In this document: piece after piece, positions 26,670 through 34,734 of the stretch
How the letters are laid out: each line of letters opens with the position of its first letter
Position numbering within the stretch: the first letter of the stretch is position 1
NCBI RefSeq assembly: GCF_000876015.1
Contig: NZ_BBQM01000019.1
Location: forward strand, 300,391-364,390
Origin: Cupriavidus basilensis
GTDB taxonomy: Bacteria; Pseudomonadota; Gammaproteobacteria; Burkholderiales; Burkholderiaceae
Length of the DNA stretch: 64,000 nucleotides
Reading direction: 5' to 3'
Notes under the pieces: model-generated
Databases searched by the model: none
What the model was told of the DNA's origin: nothing
The model's input: only the letters and a program-made list of their open reading frames with translations
Program-made: the position numbers and the translations under genes

Positions 26670-28193
26670 CTAGACCGCCGACACCCCGCTCGCCGCGCCC
26701 GCGCCGTCGAGGACCGGCGGCGCGGTGACGATCGAGCGCAGCGGCGGGTCGGCCGGCCGCAGCCTGGACAGGTCCGGCAGCGGCCGGCGCAGCGCGTCGG
26801 AGGCGGCGAACGCCTGTTCCATCGCGTGCGCCGCGCCTAGCGTCTGGTGGTCGGCGCGGAAGCGGCCCACCACCTGCAGGCCGAACGGCAGGCCGGCGTG
26901 GTCCAGCCCGCACGGCAGGCTGATGGCCGGATGCGTGGTCAGCGTGACCACGTAGGTGGGCGCCAGCCAGCGGTAGTAGTTCTCCTGCTTTTCGCCGTTG
27001 ATGGTCTCGGCGTACAGCTCGGTCCACGGGAACGGCGACACCGGCGTGGTCGGCGACAGGATCACGTCGTAGTCTTCGAACGCCGCCTGGAAGCGGCCCA
27101 GGATGCGGGTCTGCTCGGCCTGCGCCCAGGCCGAATCGACCAGCGACATCTTCGCGCCCATCTCGTAGTTGGCGCGCGTGTTCGGGCCCAGGCTGGCGGG
27201 GTCGCGCTGGTAGGCCTCGTGCATGCCGGCGACGAAGCTCTCGGCGCGCAGCACGTCGAAGCAGCGGTGCGCCTCGCCCAGCTCGAACTTCACTTCGTCG
27301 CAACTGCGGAACAGGTGCCGCATCGCGGCGATCTTGGCGCGGAACACCTTGCGGATGTCGTCGTCGACGGCGCACACGCCGAAGTCCTCGGTCCAGCCCA
27401 CGCGCAGCGAGCCCAGGTCGACGTGGCGCGGCAGCAGGAACGAGAGCGGATCGAGCGCATAGGTGAGCGGGTCGCCGGCCGACAGGCCGGCCGAGGCGGC
27501 CAGCTGCAGGCAGGCGTCGGCCACCGTGCGGCCCATCGGCCCGACCACCGAGATCGGCGTCCAGCCCAGCAGCTTGCGCGAGCTGGGCACCACGCCCGGC
27601 GACGGCCGGAAACCCACCACGCCGCATTTGGCGGCCGGAATGCGCAGCGAGCCGCCGGTGTCCGACCCCGTGCACACGGGCAGCATGTCGGTGGCCAGCG
27701 CCGCGGCCGAGCCACCCGACGAGCCGCCCGCGTTCAGGTTGGGGTTGAACGGGTTGCCGGTGGCGCCCCACACCACGTTGCGCGAATTGGCGCCGGCGCC
27801 CATCTCGGGCACGTTGGTCTTGCCGGTGACGATGGCGCCGGCCGCGCGCAGGCGCGCCACCAGCACGTTGTCCTGCGCGGGCACGTTGCCGCGGTAGAGC
27901 GGCGAGCCGTAGGTGGTGAGCAGGCCGGCGGTGGCCTCGAGGTCCTTCACGCCCAGCGGCAGGCCGTGCAGCAGGCCGAGCGCGTCGCCGCGCATGACCG
28001 CCTGCTCGGCAGCGCGGGCTTCGCCGCGCGCGCGCTCGTAGCAGGTGGCCGTGACCGCGTTGATGAGCGGGTTGACCGCTTCGATGCGGTCGATGCAGGC
28101 GTCCAGCAGTTCGACGGGCGAGAGTTCCTTGCTGCCGATCAGGCGGCGCAGGGCAACGGCGGACTGGGACAGCAGGGCGTTGTGCTGGTTCAT
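26670..28193 (-). CDS. Amidase signature family hydrolase
   Basis: A 507-residue cytoplasmic amidase that should hydrolyse a C-N amide bond. The Ser-cisSer-Lys triad is visible: Lys83 in GVKD, Ser158 in AGGSSGGSAAA and Ser182 in DTGGSLRIPA. Full length for the family, with no signal peptide. The ATG at 28193 follows a weak GGAA site. It is the last gene of a minus-strand group with a D-threonine-aldolase-like enzyme, a Bug receptor and a D-serine dehydratase, so its natural substrate may be an amino-acid amide or N-acyl compound. Specificity cannot be inferred from sequence. Confidence 0.88.
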   Translation of the reverse strand: MNQHNALLSQSAVALRRLIGSKELSPVELLDACIDRIEAVNPLINAVTATCYERARGEARAAEQAVMRGDALGLLHGLPLGVKDLEATAGLLTTYGSPLYRGNVPAQDNVLVARLRAAGAIVTGKTNVPEMGAGANSRNVVWGATGNPFNPNLNAGGSSGGSAAALATDMLPVCTGSDTGGSLRIPAAKCGVVGFRPSPGVVPSSRKLLGWTPISVVGPMGRTVADACLQLAASAGLSAGDPLTYALDPLSFLLPRHVDLGSLRVGWTEDFGVCAVDDDIRKVFRAKIAAMRHLFRSCDEVKFELGEAHRCFDVLRAESFVAGMHEAYQRDPASLGPNTRANYEMGAKMSLVDSAWAQAEQTRILGRFQAAFEDYDVILSPTTPVSPFPWTELYAETINGEKQENYYRWLAPTYVVTLTTHPAISLPCGLDHAGLPFGLQVVGRFRADHQTLGAAHAMEQAFAASDALRRPLPDLSRLRPADPPLRSIVTAPPVLDGAGAASGVSAV

Positions 28194-28266
28194 GGCGGAG
28201 TTCCGGGTGCTGTGAATCGGGTGATCGGATGGCGTGGGCGGATGCGTTGAAACGGAACGGGCGGGC

Positions 28267-29421
28267 TCAGCGGCTGAGCCCGCGCGCGGCCACCGGCCAC
28301 AGGCTGGCGACGGCCTGCCCGCGGATGCCGACGATCTCATCGTACAGGTTGAGCGTGGGATCGCAATGCCCCGGCACTAGCAGCATCTGGCTGCCGAGCG
28401 CCGGCAGCGCGGCGGCGGTGGCGCCGGCGCGCGGCTCGACGATGCCGTGCTCGTCGTTGGCGGCCACGTAGTCGAGCGTGGCCGAGCGCCCTTGCGCGCC
28501 CCAGGCCAGCGGCAGGCCGGAGTCCACCGCCAGCGACTTCAGGCCGGCGTCCACCACCACGCGTGGCGCGGCGCCGTGCGCGGCGGCCACGCTCATGACC
28601 GTGCTGGCGACGAACAGGCTGTACTCGAAGCACAGCGCGCCGCCGTATTCGTTGCTGCCATAGTCGCCGTCCATGAAGACGTAGGAGCCGGGCTGGAGCT
28701 CGGTGTAGACGCCGCCGGCCAGATCGAACTCCGCGCTGCCGCTGCCGCCGCCCGTCACCGTCTCGCAGGCCACGCCGGCCTCGGCCAGCGCGGCCACCAC
28801 GGCCGCGGTGCGCGCGCCGGCCGCCGCCACCGCGCGCGCGCGCTCGGCGGCGCCGCGCACGTGCTGGAGCCCGCCGTGATAGGCCTGCAGCCCGCGGAAC
28901 GCGAGTTGCCCGTGCGCGCGGATGGCCTGCACCAGATGCAGCGCGGCGGGCGCGTCGGCCACGCCGCAGCGCCCCTGCCCGATGTCGATCTCGACCAGCA
29001 CGCCGATGGTGCTGCCGGCCCGCGCGGCCGCGGCGGCCAGCTCCGCCACCTGGCGCGCGTCGTCCACGCAAACGCTCATGCGCGCGCGCAGGGCGAGCTG
29101 CGCCAGCAGCGCGGCCTTGGCCGGCCCGGCGATCTCGTTGCTGATGTGGATGTCGGTGACGCCGGCCCGCACGAACGGCACCGCCTCGCTGACCTTCTGG
29201 CAGCAGATGCCGACCGCGCCGCGCGCGATCTGCGCCAGCGCGATGGCCGGCGTCTTGTGGGCCTTGGCGTGCGGGCGCAGCTTCACGCCGGCCCGGTCGG
29301 CCGCCTGCTGCATGCGCGCGAGGTTGCGCTCGAACACGTCGAGGTCGAGCACCAGCGCGGGCGTGTCGATGGCGCCGGCGGGCTGGCCGACGCTTGCCGC
29401 GGGCGGAATGAGGATGGTCAT
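28267..29421 (-). CDS. DSD1/D-threonine-aldolase-like PLP enzyme
   Basis: A 384-residue fold-type III PLP enzyme (alanine-racemase-like barrel plus C-terminal beta domain). The PLP-lysine region is KLRPHAKAHK (residues 47-56). The C-terminal metal site reads GHCDPT (His352-Cys353-Asp354): the His-x-Asp spacing fits D-threonine aldolases, whereas D-serine dehydratases of this fold use His-x-Cys. Expected reaction: metal- and PLP-dependent cleavage of D-threonine or another D-beta-hydroxy amino acid to glycine and an aldehyde. The nearby D-serine dehydratase supports a D-amino-acid role. Substrate not proven. Confidence 0.82.
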   Translation of the reverse strand: MTILIPPAASVGQPAGAIDTPALVLDLDVFERNLARMQQAADRAGVKLRPHAKAHKTPAIALAQIARGAVGICCQKVSEAVPFVRAGVTDIHISNEIAGPAKAALLAQLALRARMSVCVDDARQVAELAAAAARAGSTIGVLVEIDIGQGRCGVADAPAALHLVQAIRAHGQLAFRGLQAYHGGLQHVRGAAERARAVAAAGARTAAVVAALAEAGVACETVTGGGSGSAEFDLAGGVYTELQPGSYVFMDGDYGSNEYGGALCFEYSLFVASTVMSVAAAHGAAPRVVVDAGLKSLAVDSGLPLAWGAQGRSATLDYVAANDEHGIVEPRAGATAAALPALGSQMLLVPGHCDPTLNLYDEIVGIRGQAVASLWPVAARGLSR

Positions 29422-29533
29422 GGCGTGCCTGTCTCGTGGGCGCTTGTCGTCGCGCCTGTCGTTGAAATGGTCGGGATGGTCGGAATGGCCGCGGGCCGCC
29501 GGCGGCATCGCGCGCCGCCGCGCCGGCCCGGCC

Positions 29534-30511
29534 TCAGTCTGCCCGGATGTTGGCGCGCTGGGCAATGGCGCGCATGGTCGGCAGTTCGCGCGTGATCAGC
29601 GCGGTCACGGCGGCGCCGTTGGCGTAGGCCGGCTCGAAGCCGTTGTCCAGCAGCTTCTTCTTGGTCTCGGGGTCGGCCATCGTCGCGGCCAGCGCCTTTT
29701 CCAGCTTCGCCTTCACGTCGGCCGGCAGGCCGCGCGGCGCCACCACGGCGATCCACGTGTCCATGTCGATGCCGGGATAACCGGCTTCGGCGGCGGTCGG
29801 CACCTCGGGCAGCAGCGTCGAGCGCCGGGCGGTGGTCACGGCGATGGCCTTGACCTTGCCCGACTTCACCTGCGGGATGGCGGCGGAGACCGTGTCCATC
29901 GAGAACGGGATCTGGCCGCCGATCAGGTCCGTCATGGCCGGCGAGCTGCCCTTGTAGGGCACGTGCAGCATCTTCACGCCCATGCCGTTGAGCAGCATCT
30001 CGCCGGCGAACTGGGCCGTGGAGCCGGTGCCGAACGAGCCATACGAATACTTGTCCGGCGCGGCCTTCAGCGCGGCGGCGAGCTGCTTGAGGTTGCTGAT
30101 GGGCTGGTCGCGGTTGGCCAGCAGGATCAGGCCGGTGCGCCCGGTCAGGCCGATCGGCTCGAAGCTCTTGAGCGGGTCGTACGGCAGCCGCGCGTTGATG
30201 GCCGGGTTCACCGTGAACGTGGTGCCCGAGCTGACCAGCAGCGTGTAGCCGTCGGGCGCGGCCTTGGCCACGTAGCCCGCGCCGACGATGGTGCCGGCGC
30301 CCGGGCGGTTGTCGATCACCACCGACTGGCCCAGCTGGTCGCCCATCTTCTTCGCCAGCAGGCGGCCGACGATGTCGGTGGCGCCGCCCGGCGGGAACGG
30401 CACCACCATCTGCAGCGGATGCGACGGGAACGTGTCGGCCAGGGCATTGCCGGCGGGGGCAGCCAGGCAGGCGGCGGCCAGGATCGCGAGCTTGAAGGAT
30501 CGGGTGAGCAT
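29534..30511 (-). CDS. Bug family tripartite tricarboxylate transporter receptor (TctC-like)
   Basis: A 325-residue periplasmic solute receptor of the Bug family that is greatly expanded in Burkholderiales. Signal peptide at residues 1-25 (ending NALA-D). Typical motifs: MVVPFPPGGATDIVGRLLA, VIDNRPGAGTIVGA, HVPYKGSSPAMTDLIGGQI and LLPEVPTAAEAGYPG. Start at 30511 rather than 30520 because AGGAGA is 9 nt from the former but abuts the latter. No TctAB membrane genes are nearby, as is usual for orphan Bug receptors. The ligand is unknown; the D-amino-acid genes around it suggest a related small carboxylate or amino acid. Confidence 0.9.
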   Translation of the reverse strand: MLTRSFKLAILAAACLAAPAGNALADTFPSHPLQMVVPFPPGGATDIVGRLLAKKMGDQLGQSVVIDNRPGAGTIVGAGYVAKAAPDGYTLLVSSGTTFTVNPAINARLPYDPLKSFEPIGLTGRTGLILLANRDQPISNLKQLAAALKAAPDKYSYGSFGTGSTAQFAGEMLLNGMGVKMLHVPYKGSSPAMTDLIGGQIPFSMDTVSAAIPQVKSGKVKAIAVTTARRSTLLPEVPTAAEAGYPGIDMDTWIAVVAPRGLPADVKAKLEKALAATMADPETKKKLLDNGFEPAYANGAAVTALITRELPTMRAIAQRANIRAD

Positions 30512-30637
30512 GATGGTCATTCTCCTGCTGGGCAGAGGCCGCCGGCAATGTGGCCGGCATGCGTGCCAGGGTTGATCGGTGGATTGCGTGCGTGCTGCTG
30601 TCTCGTGTGTTTTCGGGGGTGCTGCGTGCCGGCCCGC

Positions 30638-32002
30638 TCAGCGCGCGAGCGCGGCCGCCCTGGCCAGGAAGCCGTCGTATTCCGCCGGCGGCACGAACAG
30701 CCCGCCGGTGGTCCAGACCAGGTGCGTGGCCTGCGGCATCCGCCCGGCCAGCCCGTGCCGCGCCAGGTAGTCGCGCCCGGCATCGCTCTCGCACAGCATG
30801 CGCGGGCCGCTGAAGCCCGCCGCGGCCGACGGCTCGATGCGCAGGCCCTCGGCCTGCAGCAGCAGCGCCAGATGCGCGAACAGCGTTTCGTCGGCGACCG
30901 TGAACACGCCCGACAGCAGCGGCGCCATCACCGCCGCGGCGAGTTCGGAGGCGCGCGGCACCGCCAGGCCGTCGGCCTCGGTGCGGTTGGTCAGGCCGAA
31001 GTCGTAGACCGACGGATTACCCTTGCCGGCCATCATCTGCACCAGGAAGCACGGCGACTGCACCGGCTCGGCAAAGAAGCAATGCACGTGCGGGCCGAAC
31101 AGCTGGCGCAGGCCAAAGGTGATGCCGGCCGGCGCGCCGCCCACGCCGCACGGCAGGTAGACGAACAGCGGATGCGCGGCGTCCACCTGAATGGCCGCGG
31201 CGGACAATTGCTCGCGCAGATGCAGCGCGGCCGCGCTGTAGCCCAGCAGCAGCGACAGCGAGCGCTCGTCGTCGACGAAGTACGCGAACGCATCCTGCTG
31301 CGCCTGGCGGCGGCCGGCGGCCACCGCTTCCTCGTAGTCGCCGGCATGCTCCACCACCTCGACGCCGCGATCGCGCAGCCGCGCCTTCTTCCATTCCTTG
31401 GCGTCCGCCGACATGTGCACCGCCGCGCGGAAGCCCAGCGCCGAGGCCATCACGCCGATGCTCAGCCCGAGGTTGCCGGTGGAACCCACGGCCACCCGGT
31501 AGCGCCCGAACAGCGCGCGCGCCGCGGGTTCGCCGAGCGCCAGGTAATCCTCGGGCCGGTCCCTGCCGGGGCCGATCAGGCCGTGGCGCAGCGCCAGGCC
31601 CTCGGCGAACTCCAGCACCTCGTGGATGCCGCCGCGCGCCTTGATCGAGCCGGCCACCGGCAGACCGTGGTCGCCCTTGACGAACAGGCGGCCCAGCGCC
31701 GGATCCAGCCCCAGGCTGCGCTGCATGGCCGGCGCGGCGACGAGTTCCGATTCGATCACGCCCTGCGTTCCGGCCAGTTCCGGGAACAGCCGCGCCAGCA
31801 GCGGCGCGAAGCGGCGAAAGCGCGCCTGGGCCGACATGACGTCAGCCAGACTAATACTCCGCGCCCCGGCGGCCTGTTCCCCGGGCGGGGTCTCGACGCG
31901 GCCCGGGTTGCACCACAACAGGGGCGTGGCCGCGCCCAGGGCGGCCTGCAAGGCGGCGGACGGGCTGGCGGCGGGCGGTTGGCTGGGGATCGGCTGGCTC
32001 AT
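30638..32002 (-). CDS. dsdA: D-serine dehydratase (D-serine ammonia-lyase)
   Basis: A 454-residue PLP enzyme converting D-serine to pyruvate and ammonia. Fold-type II hallmarks: the PLP lysine Lys121 in GSIKARGGIHE, the phosphate-binding loop STGNLGLSIG (174-183), GVGGAPAGITFGL, and the C-terminal WTTGGLFVPP. Length matches DsdA. Start at 32002, the first ATG after the intergenic operator. It is divergent from a LysR regulator across 177 bp carrying a perfect inverted repeat, the arrangement of dsdA-dsdC in other bacteria. It detoxifies or uses D-serine as carbon and nitrogen source. Confidence 0.92.
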   Translation of the reverse strand: MSQPIPSQPPAASPSAALQAALGAATPLLWCNPGRVETPPGEQAAGARSISLADVMSAQARFRRFAPLLARLFPELAGTQGVIESELVAAPAMQRSLGLDPALGRLFVKGDHGLPVAGSIKARGGIHEVLEFAEGLALRHGLIGPGRDRPEDYLALGEPAARALFGRYRVAVGSTGNLGLSIGVMASALGFRAAVHMSADAKEWKKARLRDRGVEVVEHAGDYEEAVAAGRRQAQQDAFAYFVDDERSLSLLLGYSAAALHLREQLSAAAIQVDAAHPLFVYLPCGVGGAPAGITFGLRQLFGPHVHCFFAEPVQSPCFLVQMMAGKGNPSVYDFGLTNRTEADGLAVPRASELAAAVMAPLLSGVFTVADETLFAHLALLLQAEGLRIEPSAAAGFSGPRMLCESDAGRDYLARHGLAGRMPQATHLVWTTGGLFVPPAEYDGFLARAAALAR

Positions 32003-32111
32003 TGTCTCGGGGTCGTTGTACGCGGTTTGCGGCGGAAGCCGTGGTGGCTTCCCGGATGACTCCATTGTTGGTTTCCCCCGCCCCGGCCGCAAACGGTTTA
32101 TATTAGCCAGT

Positions 32112-32130
32112 GCATTAGTCTTGCTAATGC
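32112..32130. promoter_or_regulatory. LysR-type operator between dsdA and its regulator
   Basis: Perfect inverted repeat GCATTAGTCTTGCTAATGC: 7-bp arms and a 5-nt spacer, containing the T-N11-A pattern of LysR-family sites. It lies 110 bp from the dsdA start and about 50 bp before the regulator start, as expected for a divergent control site that also autoregulates. Confidence 0.65.
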
Positions 32131-32179
32131 CTGATGCACCACGATCATGCATGCCCGCCATGCCGCCCCGCAGACCCCC

Positions 32180-33148
32180 ATGAGCACCCTGCTTTCCTCC
32201 TCCGTCCTTAGCTGGCTGCGCTGCTTCGAAGCGTCGGCGCGCCACTGCAACTTCACGCGCGCGGCGGCCGAGCTGTGCATCACGCAAGGCGCGGTCAGCC
32301 AGCAGGTCAAGCAGCTCGAGCAATGGCTGGAGCGGCCGCTGTTCATCCGGGCCCCGCGCGCGCTGGTGCTCACGCCCGAGGGCGAGCGGCTGCGCTTCGT
32401 GCTGCGCGAGTCGTTCCAGGCCATCGAGAGCACCCTGACCCAGCTGCGCAAGCCGCGCGAAGGCGGGCCGATCGCGCTGAGCTGCGCGCCCTCGTTCGCG
32501 ATGCGCTGGCTCACGCCGCGGCTGGGCGATTTCTTCCGCGACCATCCCGAGGTCGGCCTGCGGGTGTATGGCGAGTTCCACACGCTCGACAGCACCCGCA
32601 TGGCGCGCGACGGCATCGACGCGGCGGTGCGCTTCGACCTCGGCGTCTATGAAGACCTCAAGGCCGGGCGGTTCCTCGACGAATGGCTGCTGCCGGTGGC
32701 CAGCCCCGCCTTCGTCGCCGCGCACCCCGAGCTGCGCGCGCCGCGGGACCTGAAAGGCGCGTGGCTGCTGCACGACGTCAGCCCGTGGGAAGGCGCGGAT
32801 GCCTTCGCCGAATGGGACCACTGGCTCCGGCACGCCGGCGCCGCCGTGGACAACCTCGGCGCGGGGCAATGCTTCAACCTCTCGCAGCTGGCGGTCGGCG
32901 CGGCGCTGGCGGGACAGGGCGTGGCGCTGGGCCGCTCGGCCCTGGTGCTGGAGGACATCGCCGCCGGGCGGCTGGTCGAGCTGTTCGGCATCCGCGTGCG
33001 CTCGCAGGCTTCGTACTACTTCGTCTCGGCGCACGGGCAGACGCCGCAGATCGCCACCGTGGAGCACTGGCTGGCCGCCGAGGCCATGCGCTTCGATGCG
33101 CAGCGCGCCAAGGTGCTGGGCAAGGGCGAGGTGCGCGGCGGCGCCTGA
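32180..33148 (+). CDS. LysR family transcriptional regulator (DsdC/GcvA-like)
   Basis: A regulator of about 322 residues with an N-terminal winged helix (FTRAAAELCITQGAVSQQVKQLE) and a periplasmic-binding-like effector domain. The start at 32180 (MSTLLSSS) is chosen to match the family; an in-frame ATG at 32147 would add 11 residues, and neither has a strong ribosome site. Divergent from dsdA over the inverted repeat at 32112. By position it should activate dsdA, perhaps in response to D-serine, and repress itself. The SQQVKQLE segment with LFIR-PRAL places it in the DsdC/GcvA subgroup. Confidence 0.88.
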   Translation: MSTLLSSSVLSWLRCFEASARHCNFTRAAAELCITQGAVSQQVKQLEQWLERPLFIRAPRALVLTPEGERLRFVLRESFQAIESTLTQLRKPREGGPIALSCAPSFAMRWLTPRLGDFFRDHPEVGLRVYGEFHTLDSTRMARDGIDAAVRFDLGVYEDLKAGRFLDEWLLPVASPAFVAAHPELRAPRDLKGAWLLHDVSPWEGADAFAEWDHWLRHAGAAVDNLGAGQCFNLSQLAVGAALAGQGVALGRSALVLEDIAAGRLVELFGIRVRSQASYYFVSAHGQTPQIATVEHWLAAEAMRFDAQRAKVLGKGEVRGGA

Positions 33149-33314
33149 GTCCTCCCCGGGCGCCCGGCGCCGGCCCGCTTTTCGTTTGCGCATCGCACCA
33201 CAACCGTGCCGCCGTCCCCAATATCGCTTCGGCCACCGGGCTGAACGGCCCGTTCCGGCACCAACATCGGCCACCCGGCGCGCCCTGGCGCTGGCACGCA
33301 TGTTGCGTCACGGC

Positions 33315-33331
33315 ATTCAAGTAACTTGAAT
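33315..33331. promoter_or_regulatory. Operator 1, TTCAAGTnACTTGAA palindrome
   Basis: ATTCAAGTAACTTGAAT: perfect 8-bp arms around one central base. The same 7-bp half-site recurs at 33357. Likely a binding site for a dimeric regulator, possibly the XRE-cupin protein encoded at the end of the operon; the link is inferred. Confidence 0.6.
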
Positions 33332-33356
33332 TTTGCGGATCATGGGAATACTTTCG

Positions 33357-33371
33357 TTCAAGTCACTTGAA
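33357..33371. promoter_or_regulatory. Operator 2, TTCAAGTnACTTGAA palindrome
   Basis: TTCAAGTCACTTGAA: perfect 7-bp arms around one central base, identical half-sites to operator 1. The 41-bp spacing would put two dimers on the same DNA face, allowing cooperative binding or looping. Confidence 0.6.
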
Positions 33372-33418
33372 GACCAATCCAGCCGGCCGCTGCCGGCTAT
33401 CTGCCTGAGGGGATGAGG

Positions 33419-34594
33419 ATGCGTAGGAAGAACACCGTAGTGGCCGCCGCCATGCTGGCGGCTTCGGCAGGACTGGCGCTGGCGTCGGTGCCGGCGGCCG
33501 CCAAGGACGTGGTCAAGATCGCCTTCGTGGGGCCGCTCACCGGCGGGGTCTCGGCCATCGGCCTGGGCGGGCGCAATTCCGCCGACCTGGCGGTGCGCCT
33601 GCGCAATGCGGATCCCAAGTCCAAGTACACCTACGAGCTGGTCACGCAGGACGACGAGTGCCGCCCCAACGTGGGCGTGCAGGTCGCCACCAAGATCGCC
33701 GCGGACCGCAGCATCGTGGCCGGCGTCACGCATTTCTGCTCGGCCGTGGCGATGGGCACGGTGGGCGTGTACAACCGCTTCCAGCTGCCGGTGGTGGTGT
33801 GGGGCGCGGTGCTGCCCGACGTGACCTACGGCAACGACTTCAAGGAGATCCATCGCGTCAACGGCACGATGATCAACCAGAGCGACGTGGCGGCCAAGTT
33901 CATGACCGGGCTGGGCTACAAGAAGTGGGCGATCATCCACGACACCACCGACTACGGCAAGGGCCACAACAAGTACTTCAGCGAGTTCCTCAAGAAGGAC
34001 GGCGGCACCGTGGTGGGCACCTTCGGCGTGACCGCCGACCAGCAGGACTTCACCACCGAGCTGACCAAGATCCGCGAGCTCAAGCCCGACGTGGTGTATT
34101 TCGGCGGCCTGACGCCGCTGGGCGTGCGCATCCGCACGCAGATGGAAAAGCTCGGCATCAAGGCGCAGTTCGAGGGCACCTCGGGCATCAAGGCCGACGC
34201 CTACATCCAGGGCACGGGCAAGGACCTGGCCGAGGGCTCGCTGGCCTTCATCGAAGGCGCGCCGTGGGAGAAGCTGCCCGGCGGCCTGTTCTTCCAGGGC
34301 AAGTATTCGCAGCAGAAGTACAGCGATCCGCCCGAAGCCTACGGCCCGTTCGCGTTCGCCGCGGCCAACCTCATCATGGACGCCGTGGAGAAGGTCGGCC
34401 CGGACCGCAAGAAGGTGCGCGACACGCTCAACGCCACCAAGGACGTCGACACCATCGTCGGCAAGGTGACGTTCGACGACCATCGCCAGAACATCGTGCC
34501 GCTGGTGACCAAGTACGTGGTCGAGGACGGCAAGTGGGTGATCTGGGAAGACAGCGCCTACGGCAAGGGCAAGAAGAAGCTGGCCGGCCTGTAG
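33419..34594 (+). CDS. Branched-chain/amide-type ABC transporter substrate-binding protein (LivJ-like)
   Basis: A 391-residue periplasmic binding protein (Peripla_BP_6). The signal peptide ends near PAAAKD. The mature N-terminus VKIAFVGPLTGGVSAIGLGGRN is typical of LivJ/LivK. The second of two close ATGs (33419) is preferred because GAGGGG lies 6 nt before it and abuts the first (33413). It captures the substrate for the LivHMGF-type importer downstream. The ligand is unknown; the following amidase and N-carbamoyl-type hydrolase suggest an amide or ureido compound rather than leucine. Confidence 0.9.
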   Translation: MRRKNTVVAAAMLAASAGLALASVPAAAKDVVKIAFVGPLTGGVSAIGLGGRNSADLAVRLRNADPKSKYTYELVTQDDECRPNVGVQVATKIAADRSIVAGVTHFCSAVAMGTVGVYNRFQLPVVVWGAVLPDVTYGNDFKEIHRVNGTMINQSDVAAKFMTGLGYKKWAIIHDTTDYGKGHNKYFSEFLKKDGGTVVGTFGVTADQQDFTTELTKIRELKPDVVYFGGLTPLGVRIRTQMEKLGIKAQFEGTSGIKADAYIQGTGKDLAEGSLAFIEGAPWEKLPGGLFFQGKYSQQKYSDPPEAYGPFAFAAANLIMDAVEKVGPDRKKVRDTLNATKDVDTIVGKVTFDDHRQNIVPLVTKYVVEDGKWVIWEDSAYGKGKKKLAGL

Positions 34595-34632
34595 GCGGCA
34601 CGGCGGCGCCCCCGCCCTGCTACGCCGCTGCC

Positions 34633-34660
34633 CTGCCGCGCTGCCGCCGCAGCGCGGCAG
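34633..34660 (+). terminator. Intercistronic stem-loop after the binding-protein gene
   Basis: Inverted repeat CTGCCGCGCTG / CAGCGCGGCAG: perfect 11-bp arms and a 6-nt loop, within the 140-bp gap between the binding-protein and permease genes. With no T-run, it more likely acts as an mRNA-stabilising or partial-termination hairpin that keeps the binding protein in excess over the membrane subunits, as known for other ABC importers. Confidence 0.5.
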
Positions 34661-34734
34661 CACGGCAGCGCCTCGCCATTCCTGTCGCGGCCGCCAGGGT
34701 CGCAAGACGCGCCATGCACTGACGCGGAGAATCC

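Larger units (their letters stand above)
33149..33418. promoter_or_regulatory. Promoter region of the Liv-amidase operon with paired operators
   Basis: These 270 bp lie between the LysR gene and the substrate-binding protein gene. No gene is seen. Two near-identical palindromes, at 33315 and 33357 (listed separately), are 41 bp apart centre to centre, about four helical turns. The second ends 47 bp before the start codon. Confidence 0.6.
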
